A DNA stretch of 64,000 nucleotides from Dromiciops gliroides. Its lineage: Eukaryota; Chordata; Mammalia; Microbiotheria; Microbiotheriidae. Below, one piece after another: positions 36,430 through 51,400 of the stretch (positions within the stretch are counted from its first letter, which is position 1; every line of letters starts with the position of its first letter). The stretch covers positions 91,082,159 to 91,146,158 of the forward strand of contig NC_057862.1 in NCBI RefSeq assembly GCF_019393635.1, read 5' to 3'. A program made the position numbers and the translations under genes. The notes beneath the pieces were generated by a model. The model worked only from the letters and a program-made list of their open reading frames with translations. It did not search any database and had not been told where the DNA came from.

Positions 36430-39400
36430 CCCCCATATATTCCATAATTAGAGCCCAGGCATAGCTGGGTGTTACAGCTGGAATGAGGAAGACCTGGGTT
36501 CAAATATGGCCTCAGATACTTACTAGCTGTGTAACCTTGGGCAAGTCCTCAGTTTCCTCATCTGTAAAATGAGCTGGAGAAGAAATAGCCAATCACTCCA
36601 GTATCTTTGCCAAGAAAACCTCAAATGGGGTCATGAAGAGTTGGACACGACTGAAAAATGACTCAACAAATCATTAGAGTCCCACCAAGAGCAAGTAAAA
36701 TAATGCTGTAAAGCAGCTCTTTCCAATTTTCACTGGATCTTAATTTTGCATAAAATTGCAAATTGCTAGCCATCTTAATTGAAAAGATTAAAAATCTTTT
36801 AAAAATTTAAAAATAGTTAGGGGGCAGCTAGGTGGCACAGTGGATAAAGCACCGGCCCTGGAGTCAGGAGTACTTGAGTTCAAATCTGGCCTCAGACACT
36901 TGACACTTACTAGCTGTGTGACCTTGGGCAAGTCACTTAACCTCCAATGCCCCACAAAAGCAAAAAACAAAACAAAACAAAATTGAATAGTTAGGTTTTT
37001 GTTCAAGTTTTGGTAAAGGAAAATGTTGATTTCTCCCCCCCAAAATTTAAGGTGGTCTTATTTTTGTCTTTATATCTATTTTGGGAATTCTCAAAGAGGA
37101 AACTACCCCCTCTAATAATGAAGATCTGCAATCTATCTGGTAAATTATAGCCTTGGGAAGCTCCCTGGGGCACTAAGACTTTAAATGATGTACATGCCAA
37201 TGGTCAAATAACTAATGTGTCATAGGCAGGACCTGGACCCCAGTCTTCCTGACTCCAAGGTGTTTCCCTGTCAATGTTGCCTCTCTTATGTTTTTAAATT
37301 ACTCTTTTAAAATGACTAAACCAGATATACCAAAATATTCATAGCAGCACTCCTGGTGATAGCAAAGAAATGGAAACAAAGTGGTAGCTATTGATTGGGG
37401 AATGCCTAAAACATTAAGTTTTCTATATGAATGTAAAGGAAACAGCCAATGAGGGATTTTGATAACTATGAGAAGATCCACATAAAATGATGCAAGACAA
37501 AATAGTCAAAGCCAAAAGAACAATGTATAGAAGAAACATAACGACATAAATGAAAACATCACTAAAAGGAAACTGAACTCTAAGTAATGAAAGAAACCAG
37601 TGAAGAGCCCAGACAAGAAATGATGAAACACTCCTTCACTCTCCGGTCAGAAAGGAGGGGGACTAGTAGGCCAAGAACACTGTGTTATACACTGTGAGAT
37701 GTACAGTCACTTTAGCAAATATATTTGTTTCCTTTAATGATATGGAAGGGGAAAGGAGGGAAACAGTTATAACACAAAAGACATCAATAAAATACAATTC
37801 TAAAAAATTAGTCAACATGAAAGCAAGTAGGTACAACTTTCCTAATAATCTCTTTACATTAATGCATCCTTGCCTTCAAATTTAGGTCTAAGCACAGTGA
37901 ATTTTATAAGGCTTTTTCCTTGTAGAAAGCAATACTGGTAACTACAAAATCATAACATATGGGCAAGTTACTATAATTACATTGTCTCTTGCTCAGCATC
38001 CTCCCAATTTATTTACACATGACATGACAGCACATCTTCAACATTTACTCTAAAAAAAAGGAATGTGTGATAATAAAGAGTTTGAAAAGATCACCTCAAT
38101 TTAGAGGGCGAAGATTGGCATAGTGGATAGATCTTGCTAGACTTGGAATCAGGATAACCTGGATTTAAATATTTTACTATGCTAATTAATAGCTGTGTGA
38201 TCAAGGACAAGTCATTTAACCTCTTTGAGCCAATTTTCTAATCTGCGAAATGGCAATAACAATACTTATAAAATTATTATTTATCTCACAGAACTGAAGT
38301 GAGACACATGTATACAAGACTACTTTTAAAAATGAAATGTTAGTTTTACTAACATAACTTGATAATTTAACTTTTACATTCCTCAGTTTTAGCAGTTTTA
38401 GCATTCTGGGAACTACTTTTTGCCAAACAATTTTGCTGTCATCATCTTTTCGGTAAAGACACCGGGAATGTACTATTTCCTAAACCCAGATAGGAATGAA
38501 AAATCCACTGCTTAGCTTACTGTATTTCGTTTAAAATCTGATAGTTCTTGCCAGACATCTTGTAAAGTGCCTTGAAATTCTCAGAAAACTGCCCTGTCCT
38601 CAAGTGTCAGGTTCTACTGCTGAATTACTCCATGGAAAATCACCAGAATAAGAAATAAGGAAAAATTACTCCTGGGTGAGATGAAAATCTGTCCCATTAA
38701 GTGCAAAGTATTATTAAAGGATACCAAGGGCAAAGTTTTGATTTGGGGGCTTATACGACAGAGGCTTAAACTACTTTATTTTGATACAAAACATAAAATC
38801 CATGGGGATTTAGGAGAAAAACAGTGTGTTGTAAGTTATAGAAGAGCATTTTATAAGTCTATATGGCACATTCATATAAATTACCTTATTTGAACTTTTT
38901 TGCAGGGCAATGAGGGTTGAGTGACTTGCCCAGGGTCACACAGCTAGTAAGTGTCAAGTGTCTGAGGTCGAATTTGAACTCAGGTCCTCCTAAATCCAGG
39001 GCTGGTGCTTTACCACTGTGCTATCTAGCTGCCCCCCCTTATTTGAACTTTAAAAAAAATGACTGTGTGAAGTGTTGTCTTCAGCATGGTATGGTAGAAA
39101 GAGCATAGACTTTGAAGACCTAGGTTTGAGTTGGCAAGTTTAAGAGAGTAGTAGGCTCCCAAATAAATTTTTTCACCTCTCTGGACTCATCCATAAAAAT
39201 GGGAAGAAGGGTAGCTCACTTTATATATAGCTAAGTATTGTAAACACTGAATTTGAGCTCATAGAGGGTGAGCAATTGGCTCAAAATCAGAGAACTACCA
39301 GTTGGTGGAGCTGAGATTCAAACTGCTATGTAGTTCAGGCCAACCCCACTCCCAACTCTAACTCAACCAAGTTAAAGACTTGCTTTTATTAGCTAAAGGT

Positions 39401-42400
39401 AACCGCCAGAATATTCATCCTGGAGAACTTAAAATAAAACGTACATAAGGATGGGGCCTACGGATGGTGGAATGTGATATGAGGTCAGCATTGCTTAGAC
39501 ATTTTTATTACAAGAGAGGCAATAACAGAAGTGGTGTGAAGTTTAAGGTGAGGCAACACAAGACAACACTTTTTAAAAAAGTTAATGTCATGAGAAAACT
39601 TAAGAACAATAAGTTTAACCCATATACTCAAATGAAGCTGTCATTATATCCATTTGGGTTTTCACCAACAATGAAGGTTACAACCCACACGTGTCTGCCT
39701 AACCTGGGTTAACTCTTGTCCTATGTCTTCCTATAAGTTTGCCATAAGAGGTTGGTCCAATGTATGGCTCAGGCTTTGCTTTCTCTTGTTATCTCAAGGA
39801 TAACAGTAATAGGAGCACATGGGTGGGCTGTCCATTAGTTATTATTCACTTTCATTACATGATTGGCATGACCATATTTCTTTTTTATTTTTATTTCAAG
39901 AAATCCTTTGCTCTGATTCTTTTTCCTATATTCTTATTTGTTATGGGTTGCAGTCTATTTGCAACTACCATGCTCCAGTCCATTGCTCTCTGAACTCGGA
40001 GTGATGACCTGGTTTTAATTCTTTGGATACTGTCGTATTCCACTGAATAGAAGCAGTAGAATATTGGTATTAAACAACAAATTTTAAGCCCATAATCAGT
40101 TAAGCCCAAAGAAAAAAAGAATTCAAGATGAGCCCCAAATGCCTTCAAAAATGTTACTGTTCCAATATGGAGATGATGCTATCAACCCACCAGCTAGTAG
40201 CAAGGCATACATATACAAGTAAGTGGGGTTTTTCCCTTGTAGTGTGAAAGGATAATATTGATCCATCTATACTCTCTCCTCTGGTTTCCCTTAGGAACAA
40301 GGAGAGATTAATTTAAGAGGCATCTAGCCTGGGGGAGGGTTTGTTCTAGTCTACAAACTAAAGTGATCTTGACTAAACACAAATAACCCCCACTCTTGAC
40401 CATATTTGCAGAGTGTATCCCAACAACTGAGCCTTCGAATTTTTATCAGTCCACAATACTCTTGCTACCAATGATTCATCAAAGGCTTAACAGGTATAGA
40501 TTTCAAAAGCTCACTCCATTCTTCTCCTTTTGGAACCTTCCCCCAACCCAGCTTCTCCCTGGCTCTCACAGAACAATAAATCTAGAGCTAGAAGAGACCT
40601 CTGAAAGCCAAAGTCCAAACTCCTCTCATTTTAAATATGAGGAAACTGAGACTCAGAGAGATTAAGTGATTTGTTCAAGGTCATATGGGTAATAAGTGTC
40701 AGAGGTAGTATCTGAATCAGGTCCTCTGACTCCACTGCCATTTACTTCTACTCTCTGAATCCCTCAGAGGGTAGAGCTGCCTACAAGAACAAACTTATTT
40801 TACTGATTTATACACACAGTAAATAGCTTGGGTTAGTAAACACTGCTTTAACCAGCTAACCAGCTGAAGTGAATGCTAAGTCTAACAAATCTAAAATGAA
40901 TAAAGTAAAATGGTGTCATCACATGGTGTAGTACAAACTACTAAACTATTGGATTTGGAGTTAAGAAATCAAAGGTTTAAATCTGAGCTCTGCTACTTAA
41001 ATTCTTCAGCTAGGTGTGTAACCTTGAGTATATCATTTCACCTTCACCTGGGCCTCCGTTTGAACAAAGGTCTGGAACCAGATGATTTCTAAGGCAATTT
41101 CTGCCTCTAAATTCAATGACCTGAGATCACCACAGTAATAATAGCTCCATTGCACTTCTAATTTCATAACTGTGGAGTCCTTAAGTAGGGCAAAGATTTA
41201 ATTATCTGAGTTTTTAGGCCAGAAGAACCTTTTAAACTATGGCTTAGATCATACAATCAAATGCCAGAGTTTTACTGATGATGGACTAAGAAAAATACAG
41301 CAAAATACAAGATGATCATATGGAAAAAAATGAGAATTCTTTTACAGTAGGAAAAGGTTCCTGGAATTTTCCCCCCAGAAATTTTGGAGTAGGAACCAGT
41401 TTTAAAAGAAGTAATATGGGCACAGAAAGACAGCATGGTGCAGTGGAATAAGTGATGGGCTTATAGTCAAGGAAGATCTGAGTCCAGCTCCTACCTCCAA
41501 CACTTATCTGGATGACTTAGGGGCAAGTCATTTAACCTTTCTAACCTCAATTTCCTCACCTGTAAAATGAAGATAACAGTATTTTAATCCATACAACTTT
41601 TGCATGGATCAAAAGGGAATATATGTGGGGACAGCTAGGTGGTGCAGCAGATAGAGAACCAGCCCTGGATTCAGGAGTACCTGAGTTCAAATCTGGCCTC
41701 AGACACTTGACACTTACTAGCTGTGTGACCCTGGGCAAGTCACTTAACCCTCATTGCCCTGCAGGAAAAAAAAAAAGAGAGAGAGAGAATATATGTATAA
41801 CACCTTGCAAACCATAAAGTGTTACAAAATGTCAGCTATTATAACTCACTTCCTGGGGAGTTACTCAGTAAGATAAGTAGGAGTGTAACATTATATAATT
41901 TTAACCTTCCATTAAATAGTGTATGGATTTCACAGGACACTAAAACTATTGCTATCTCTACTAAATATGGGCAAGATCCCCTTTCTTCCTGTCTGCCCCC
42001 ACAACCCAATGTACTACAATAATTAATCAATCAATCAAAAATAATTGCTTTCTTTTTATTCTCCCCCATTTTCCCCCTGCTAGAAAGGCAAAACATATCC
42101 CAGTATATTGTGAAAGGCCTTACTACTATTATTATTACTCAGGAGTAACCTTAACAAATTCATTTCTCAATATTCTTTATACTTTTCAATGCGGAATATT
42201 AACCCAGAAGGAAAACCCTTTATGGAGTCATAGATTCATCGCTGCAAGAGACCTCAGAGATCCATATAGTAGTTCTCAACCTCCTCATTTTACAGATGAG
42301 GAAAGCCAGAGATGTGAAGTCATTTAGGCTTACTCACTAATCTAGAAATGGAAGGGATCTCAAAGACCATTTATTCCAATCCCATCTTCTCACAAATGAA

Positions 42401-45400
42401 TAAACTGAGGTATAGAGAGGGTATAGTGACTCGTCTAAAGTTGCACCAATAGTAGCTAGATGATGAACTCAGGTCCTCTGACTCCAAATCCAGTACCAAG
42501 AATGCCAAACACTGACCTAGTGAAAACTGTTACCAGAGGAAAAGGACCTAACTATTCAAAGATATTTTTGTGTATACAAGCTCTTTTTGTGGAGGCAAAG
42601 AATTGGAAACTGAAGAAATGAGCACCAACTGGGGAATAGCTGACAAGTTCTGTGCCTGTGATGAAATGCTATTAGGCTGTAAGAAATGATGGAGAGGATA
42701 GTTTTAGAAAAACCTGGAAGATTTGTATAAACTGATACAAAGTGAAGTGAGCAAGACCAAGAGAACAATATAATAACAACAAAAACATAAAGACAAAAAA
42801 CTTTGAAAGACCTAGGAACTCTGATCAACACAATGGAGTCAGTATGAAACATATCATCTCCCTCTAGAAAGAGAAGGGATGGCTAATGGGAAAATTTGTT
42901 TTATTTGAATATATGTGTATATGTATACATATATATATATATATATATAAATATTTGTATATGTGTGTGTGTGTGCATGTCTATGTAAATAGGTTTTGTT
43001 TTTCTTGCTTTATCAGTGTTTGGGGAAGGGGAAATGGGAGAGAGATTTTAGAACTGAAAATAAAAGTGAATTAAAAAAAAATCGAAGTTCTTAAAATTTA
43101 AAGCTACTCTTCTCTGAGGCTATGTCTGTACCATGCCAAACAGCTATACCTTTTTGATCATTAATAAGCTACTTTGTCCATATAAAGACAAGGCTTGACA
43201 TGCCTTCTCTATTGGTGGCTTTTGTGCAGGCTGGTAATAAGAACTTTGTATTTATGCAGCACATTATAGCTGCAGATTAAAAAAACCCCTTCCCAGCATT
43301 AAGTTTCATAAAGCTGTTTATTTTGTAACCACTTAACAAATAACTTCGGAAGACTCACAAATGCATAGTATTGAAACAGAAAACAACAATATAATCCAAG
43401 TGCCCTAACTCTAAAATTTCCTACTCTAGTCAACAGGTATCAACCTGCTCAAAAGAAAAATGTTATAACGAAGGGCAAACTCTCAGTGGTATGCAGGGGA
43501 TTTCCTTCATTATTGAAAGAAAAGCTACATTTCAATTAGACACTAGTAAAAATAAAGATGAAATTTTTCCCCATACAAATTCATAGAGACCCTAAAATCA
43601 ATCCATAGATTCCAGGTTAAAAACCCTTGCCATAAATTATAAAAAAGAACTATCTTTTACAGTGTTTTTGGTCCAACATATTTACCTATCTAACCATGTT
43701 TTGCTTTAAAAAAATAGTAATGAATCTGCCCAGTGACTACAATAATATAAATGAAAAGTTCATTACTCCAAGTAATGAAAAAACCAATGAAGGTTCCAGA
43801 GAAGAGGTAAGATAAAACATATCTTCCCTTCTTGTGGGAGGTAAGGAGGAGAAGGGAATATAGGAGGTTGGATATACAAAATTTAAAATATATCCATGAA
43901 TAAACATACATGTGTATATGTACATGTATACATTTTTACACATATGTAGGTCTGTATATATAAACAAGCTAATAAACACATAATTTTGCAACCTAGAGCT
44001 CTAGAAAATTAAAACTTTCCTGCAAAGTCAACATATTACAAATTTTAAAACTTTAACCTAGGGATCCCTCAACCAGGAGAGCAAAACCTACTGGTGGATT
44101 TCAAAAGCCTGCTTTGGGAAATCTCTAAGCCAGTTGGTGCTGTTTCCCCATATTCTCCCTCAAATTCAGCAGGCAAAGTAACCATTCCCTCCCCACTACC
44201 TTATTTGTCTTATGTCTTCAGGGAACTGCAAAATCCAGGCCTCTTCACACACACACACAAAAAGATTTCCATTTAAACAAATCTCAGGGTGGATATCATA
44301 CATAAGAAATCACCCAGGGGGCAGCTAGGTGGCACAGCTAGGTGGAGAAAAGCACTGGACCTGGATTCAGGAGAACCTGAGTCCAAATTTGGCTTCAGAC
44401 ACTTAGCAATTACTAGTTGTGTGTGACCCTGGGCAAGTCATTGCCCTCACTGCCCCCGCCCCCCGCCAAAAAAAGAAAGCACCCAAAGTTTCCAAATAAG
44501 TTCTGTTCCTTTAAAAATAAAGAAGAAAATAATTTTGTAATAATACTCAAAGTTACTAAATTATCCATATCCTGTGTTCCAGAGATTCTAGGGCTAGGCT
44601 TACAAAGTCAAAGTCAGAAAGAGGCCCCAAGGAAAGTAAAACACAGAAAGGGCCCACATACCTATTAAAATAATCACGTAATACTTTCTGTGGTAGCATA
44701 GGACTGGTTACAAAATAGGTACTGCCCGATGATTGGGGAATGACTAAACAAACTATGGTACATTAATTAATGGAATATTACTGCAGCATAAAAGAAAGAA
44801 AAAGGGGGGCAGCTAGGTGGTGCAGTGGGTAAAACACTGGCCCTGGATTCAGGAGGACCTGAGTTCAAATCAGGTGTCAGACACTTGACACTAGCTGTGT
44901 GACCCTGGGCAAGTCACTTTAACCCCAATTGCCTCACCAAAAAAAAAAGAAAAAAAAGAAAAAAGGAAAAGGTTCAGGGATCCCACAGGAAAATGATAGA
45001 AATAATCACCAAGGTCATGTCCAGGGCACTGTGAGGTTTCCCCTTCCCAAAGCTTTTACACAAATTAAATCAATCATTATTTATAGAACATCTATTATGT
45101 TCAAGGCCTTTTATTTGCCCTTATTCAAAGATAAGGAAGATAGTCCTTCATCCATATTGTTTAATTTCCTTCCAATCTAGGAGGTTAAAGGATTATAAGA
45201 AGCATAAGATATATAAGACTACAAAAGATTACCAGAGGCAGCCTTGAAGGAGAAAAAAATTACAAAACTGTCACAGGCCAAAAGATGCACAGGGCTTGCA
45301 GGGCCCATGGAGGCTAATCCCATCGGTTTGTCTCCCTGATCATTGTAATAAGAGCAGACTGTATATACATTCGTACATGGTACACATATCCTTTTCAAGC

Positions 45401-48400
45401 ACTGACTGGCCAACAACCCCTTAGTCTACTATTGACTGGCTTCTCAAGGAACTACCAAGCAACTCTGTTTCTTTATCAGGCCAATTTGCTATATACTGTA
45501 GATTGGAGCTTGGTCAACCAGAGCACCAGCCTAAGGGAACACAGCTAAATATATAGTGCAGAAGGGTGGGCAAGCAGGTAAGCCAAATATGGAGGTGGAG
45601 AAAGTAGCTGAATAAAGTTTGCTCCCTTAAATTGAGGAACCTCCTTAACAGCTTTAAAGGGGTGCCTACTATACATCTCAATTGCCAAAACAAAATACTG
45701 CCAATTTTAAAAAAGGAAAGAAAGAAACCCTGAAAGTCCTTAACTATTTAGTCCTAATAAACAGGAAGAGGTGGCAGCTTTTATCTTGTCAACTCACTGA
45801 GTGGGGATAAGAATCAAATTGAGAACATTCAGTACACTTGGGCTTCAAGCATCATCAGGTCTACAGGCTCAGTGCTGAGTCATTTTTCCAGCTCCGACTG
45901 AGGGCACAGGCCTCAGTTCTGAGTCACTGCCATCACCACACGAACTGCTAGGACACATGGTGAAAGTGTGGGTGAAACATTACCCAGTGAGTAAGGAAAC
46001 TGTGCAACTAACAGAGGAAGTTACTAAATCCTGAGAGACATCACATTCTGCCATGTAGTAATTCAGGTTTCTCTATGCTTATATGATTGATTGGATAATC
46101 AAATAACTTTGGATATCTTTAAATGAATTCAGTCTGAGGACAAACCCCAGCAATACCAGAATGTCTACTGAAAAATTAGACTCCTCTGTGTCTGAGATTT
46201 TAAAGGATTATGCTTTTAAGCTACAGAGATCCAATGGTTTCTAATTGAAATGTTAAGATAAAGGATGAAAAGGGGCTTCACCCTGTTTACAGGCCCAACA
46301 ACAAACAAAATGAGACTTAGCTCAGTGCCTAATGGAACTCTTTCTTTATAGAAGTGGATAAAAAGCAGGTCTATTATCAACTGAAAACTTGTCTCTTTAT
46401 CCTGCTTGCCTTCTCCAAGAAGGATGTTTCACTGCTACCCAGACAGAGGAAATGAATTATTTAAAAACACAAATAGTTTCTTCAGACCCATAAGGGAAAT
46501 CTGGGCAATCAAGTGAAATCCTTTGTCTAGGAAGGCACATTAAGAGGTATTATATTTGGTGTCCTTGGTTCATCTAAACCCCATGTTATCTCTGATTACT
46601 TCTGTGCACAGTAGCATCGTTTTCTTTCTTGCTTTCTTTCGTGGGGCAAAGAGGGTTAAGTGACTTGCCCAGGGTCACACAGCTAGTAAGTGTCAAGTGT
46701 CTGAGGTTGAATTTGAACTCAGGTCCTCCTGAATCCAGGGATTGTGTTTTACCCACTGCACCACCTAGCTGCCCCCAGTAGCATGGTTTTCAGTAAGGAT
46801 CCATGAACAGCAACTATTGTGGGGAGAACTCACTATCTTACTGAAACTGCTGGGAAAACTGGAAAGCAAAAACAAAACAAAACAAAACAAAAAATTAAGC
46901 AGGAAGCTAGGTGGTGCAGTGGATAAAGCACTGACCCTGGATTCAGGAGGACCTGAGTTCAAATCTGGCCTTAGACACTTGATGCTTACTAGCCGTGTGA
47001 CCCTGGGCAAGTCACTTAACCCTCACTGCCCCACAAAAACAAAACAAAACAAAAAACTGGAAAGCAGTTTAGTACAAATTTAGACCAGCATTTCATACTA
47101 CTATAAATTCCAAATGGTCTATGACCTAGAAGCTAAAACTATATAAAAGGTCATATTAAACATAAGAGGAGAAGATAAGGAAATACCTTTCCCAGCTTTG
47201 GATGTGGAAGATCTCTTATCCAAGGATAGAGATTATCATACATGGCAAAATAATTCTGATTACATAAAATTTAAGTTTTCACACAAACAAAAGGAATGCA
47301 GTTATAATTTAAAGAGATACAGTAGATTGGTAAAAAAATTTTGCAACAAATTTCTCTGATAAAGGTCTAAATATCTAAAACTTAAAGAACAAGAGCCATT
47401 CCTTAATAAATGGATAATGGATGAAAATAAGCAGTTAATTGGTCAAATGAAAAGGCAGTTCTTAAGAAATCTAAGCTTATCAATAGCCATATGAAAAAAT
47501 GCTTCAAATCAGGAATAATTACAGAAATAAAAACTGAAGTAACTCTGAGGTTCTAGCTCTCACTCATCAGACTGGCAAAGCTGGCAAAACCAGAAAATGA
47601 CAAATGTTGGAAGGGCTGAAATAAAACACGTGTATATGTATATACATATGTGCACATGTATACATACACACATACATATAGGCAAACACTTGTATGTGTA
47701 TGTTTGCCTACCAATTGAGCAACGCATGACCCAATTATGAGATATGACTGTAATAGAATACTATTGTGCCATAAAAAATGATGAATGGGATGATTTCAGA
47801 GAAACTTGGGAAGACTTGTATGAACTGATATAGTGAAATAGGCAGAACCAGGAGAAAAATTGGTTTTGCTTGAATATACTTGTTATAAGGGAGGTCTTTG
47901 GGGGGTTGGGAGTTGTAGAAGTAGTAGAAAAATAGTTATACAGATTTAAAAGGAAGCAAACATCAATAAAACAATTTTTTTAATTTTAAAGAGAGTGTAA
48001 GGAAGAAAAGGATAAGCAAGGCAAAGTCAGCACTACCTTATACAATATAATATATACTTCAAAAGATAAATTGCACATAATAAGGACTTTAGAGTTTCAT
48101 TTACAATACTCTTTTTCTCTTCTTTCTACATGCAAACAACATTTGTTGATGTATTGTCAAGTTCATAATTTTCAGGAAAATTTAAGAGCCTCATGGGGAA
48201 ATGTCGAGTGTGAGTGTTAAATAAAGGCATGCTGCAGTCATTGCAAAGTAGCAAAAAGCTTTGTGACTCAGTATGAGGGTCTGGAGTTTGCAGAGCAAAG
48301 AAGGAGGCTTCCAATTTACTAAAGTAAAAGTTCCTCCAGGGCTGGGTCCAGGTGTTCTTGTTCATCTCCATTATTTCTGAACTAATGGATAATTAAATAT

Positions 48401-51400
48401 GCATTGTAGGATCAGTTAGTTCCCTGTATCAAAAAGTATCCATCACTATTGGTCCATACTCCTATCGAAAAGGTCCTTATTATTTTGGGAAATTGATTGG
48501 CTCACACTTGGGCTGGTGTATAGGTACTTCTGAGCCTATAGAGAACACAATATTCTTCAGTCTATATTTCATACTACAGTAGGACCCAGGGGTAGAAAGC
48601 CTACACTTCTTCTATGCTCTGACATCTGACCTGGAATGACCCTATAGAAACTGGTATGTCCCACTTTACCTTTGTTTTGAACTAAGCCGCCCTGTTCTCC
48701 TAAAGCTGGATATGTCCCTTAAAGAAAAATAACAAAACAATTTTTGTTTTCAGGTAACGTATGGTCTTATTTGTAAGGTTAAGGCAGTAACGAGTAAAAA
48801 ACTGAAAGAAGAGCAGGAAAAATATTACAAGACAGTATACAATAATGGTATACATATGTTATATGGAATAAGCAAAGGACTAGGAATTAAAAGGCCCTGG
48901 CACAAAGCTAATGTGGCTTAGACAAAAAAATCAGTTTCTCTGACCCTCAAGTTTTTCCTCCTGTAAGATTAGGTTAGATGAGATATCTAAACCCCCTTTT
49001 CCAGCATTGACAATTTTCAGAGCTCAGGAAGAAATGACTGTGGCTTAGGACATGTGTTTCATCCTGGCAGCAAAACAGGAAACTTTAGATTTTTCACAAA
49101 CCATTGAAAGTTTGTGTGCAGGTAAGCACTATGATTAAAGGTGCTGTGGAACACAGCACAGTATGGGAACAATTGAGAGCCAGGTTTCCGGAAGGACTGA
49201 CTTAAGCTTGCAACCTTACATGAGCCCTTCCACATGTTTATTAAATTTTATTTGGGATTTTTAAAAATAGTGATTTTCTTAGCTTACAATATCAAAAATA
49301 AAGTTATACATAACCACAAACTGCTAGTTTATAAAAGAAGAAAACACAAGTGAATAATAAGTACCGACTGGAGTCAAAGAACTTGGTTTCATATTCTGGC
49401 TCTGATGTAACCTGTTAGATGATGGGCAAAATCATTTAACTTAACGTCTCTGGTCTTCAGTTTTGTAATCTATGAATGGAGGGGCTTCGATCGATGGTTT
49501 CTGAGATGGTCCTATGTTTGTTTACAACACCCCTGCAGTAGCCCCATCTTCTACTTCCTTCCTGGACTATATATACAGATAACTTAGCATCCCTCTCCTC
49601 TCAGGAATATTGTAAGAATGGAGGAAATTAGCATGTCAGGCATTCTGAAAGCCCAGCACATGCTTACTCTGGGAGAAGCCCAGGGAGAGGATGAATGCTC
49701 TCTTCTCACTGTGTTTCCTGAGTTACTTCACTGACAGATTGGAGTTCTACACTTTTCCTGGGAACAGGTCTAGCTACATAAATGTAAAATATGATGAGAC
49801 GTACAAAGCCATCCTATGAGAGGTAGCTATTGTGAACTGCAGATTCATATTATCTATGTTGTATTGCATTTGTATTTATTTTGTTAAATGTTTTCCAATG
49901 ACATTTTAATCTGGTTCTGCTTCTCACAGCTGACTTTGAAAAAGAAGACCTAGGGAAGTCCCAGCTCCATCACAGACTAAGGCAGTCATTTGCCTGTAGG
50001 ACCAATCCCTTACAACTGTCTCGGTTTTTTTATTTACACAAAAGGATTTATAATATTTATATTACCTATGTGGTTTTTGTAAGGAAAGTGCCTTTTTAAA
50101 GTGATTTATTATTTCCCAAAGTTATACACTTTCCAATTTGTTTAAACCAAAGCCCTTCCCATCTGATCTGATTTTTTTTTTAAAGCCACAACCTACATGA
50201 TGTATTGGGCAGACATTTCTCGCACATAGCTTTCTGGACTTGTTAGACCAGTTTCATGTTTACAACAAAATGCCAGACTATCTAGGCCATACAACACATG
50301 CAGTAAATGCTCAAACTCGATAGTTTATTAGCAACAGCCTTGAATCTTCCTGATCTCTACAGGTTTTCCATAAGCTTGGCTGTTTATACAGGAATGACAA
50401 GGCAAAACAAATGCTCCATAACTACCATATATCTTCTAAACTGATTTAAAATGCCAGCCCAACGACAACACAAACTCTCCCTAGGATGATTTCTACCCCA
50501 CCCAAGTAGCTGCATATTCAAAACTTCATGTACACAATTATGTTCGATGTTAATTATAGAAAATTAGTCAGCTGTGCTAATTTTTAGAAATGAGCATACA
50601 ATTAATTATTTGTGAATTTGATGTCTGTGGGCAGGGGAGTTTCCTCAGCATTGTAAGATTATAGGATCATAGTATCACAGGCCTGGTACTAGATAGGATC
50701 ATCAGAGGCCATCTAGTCCAACTTTTATTTTACTGCTCAGGAAAATGAGGCCCAAAGAGGCGTGGTGGGTAGACAGTATTTCTCAAAAGTAAAACTCAAG
50801 TGGGGGGGACAGCTAGGTGTCGCAGTGGATTGAGCACCGGCCCTGGAATTAGGAGGACCTGAGTTCAAATCTGGCCTCAGACACTTAACCAGCTGTGTGA
50901 CCCTGAGCAAGTCACTTAACCCCCATTGCCACAAAACCTCAAGTGGGAAGAAGCAATCTTTTTTTTTTGTAAAATATGTTATAATATACTTCCTTAAATT
51001 AAAAAAAAAATTTAAACATTTGAATGCCTTTTAAAATTCAAAAATAACCTGGTTACTGTTTTACTGACCTTATGGCTTCTTCAATCATGGTCTTTAAATG
51101 TTGGCAATAAGAGTTGGTCTTATTTTTTTTAGGTGATTTAAGGTATTTTGCTTAAATAGATAATATAAAATTAAAGGTAAAAAAAAGCCTATTACTAACA
51201 AATACTAAAATTATATCCCTTCTGTGAACCAAGGAGCCTAATGATGACAAATCTAGCTTGAGAGCAAAAGTACTCTGGCAAGGCTTAGGCCTGCAACCTC
51301 GCAAATGTGCTGGCCTAATGCTGAGACAAGGAGAGTCACCTTCACAGCTAGCTGGACTCCGCATTTTGCGGCCACATGAGTGGGCAACAGAAAAACTCTG

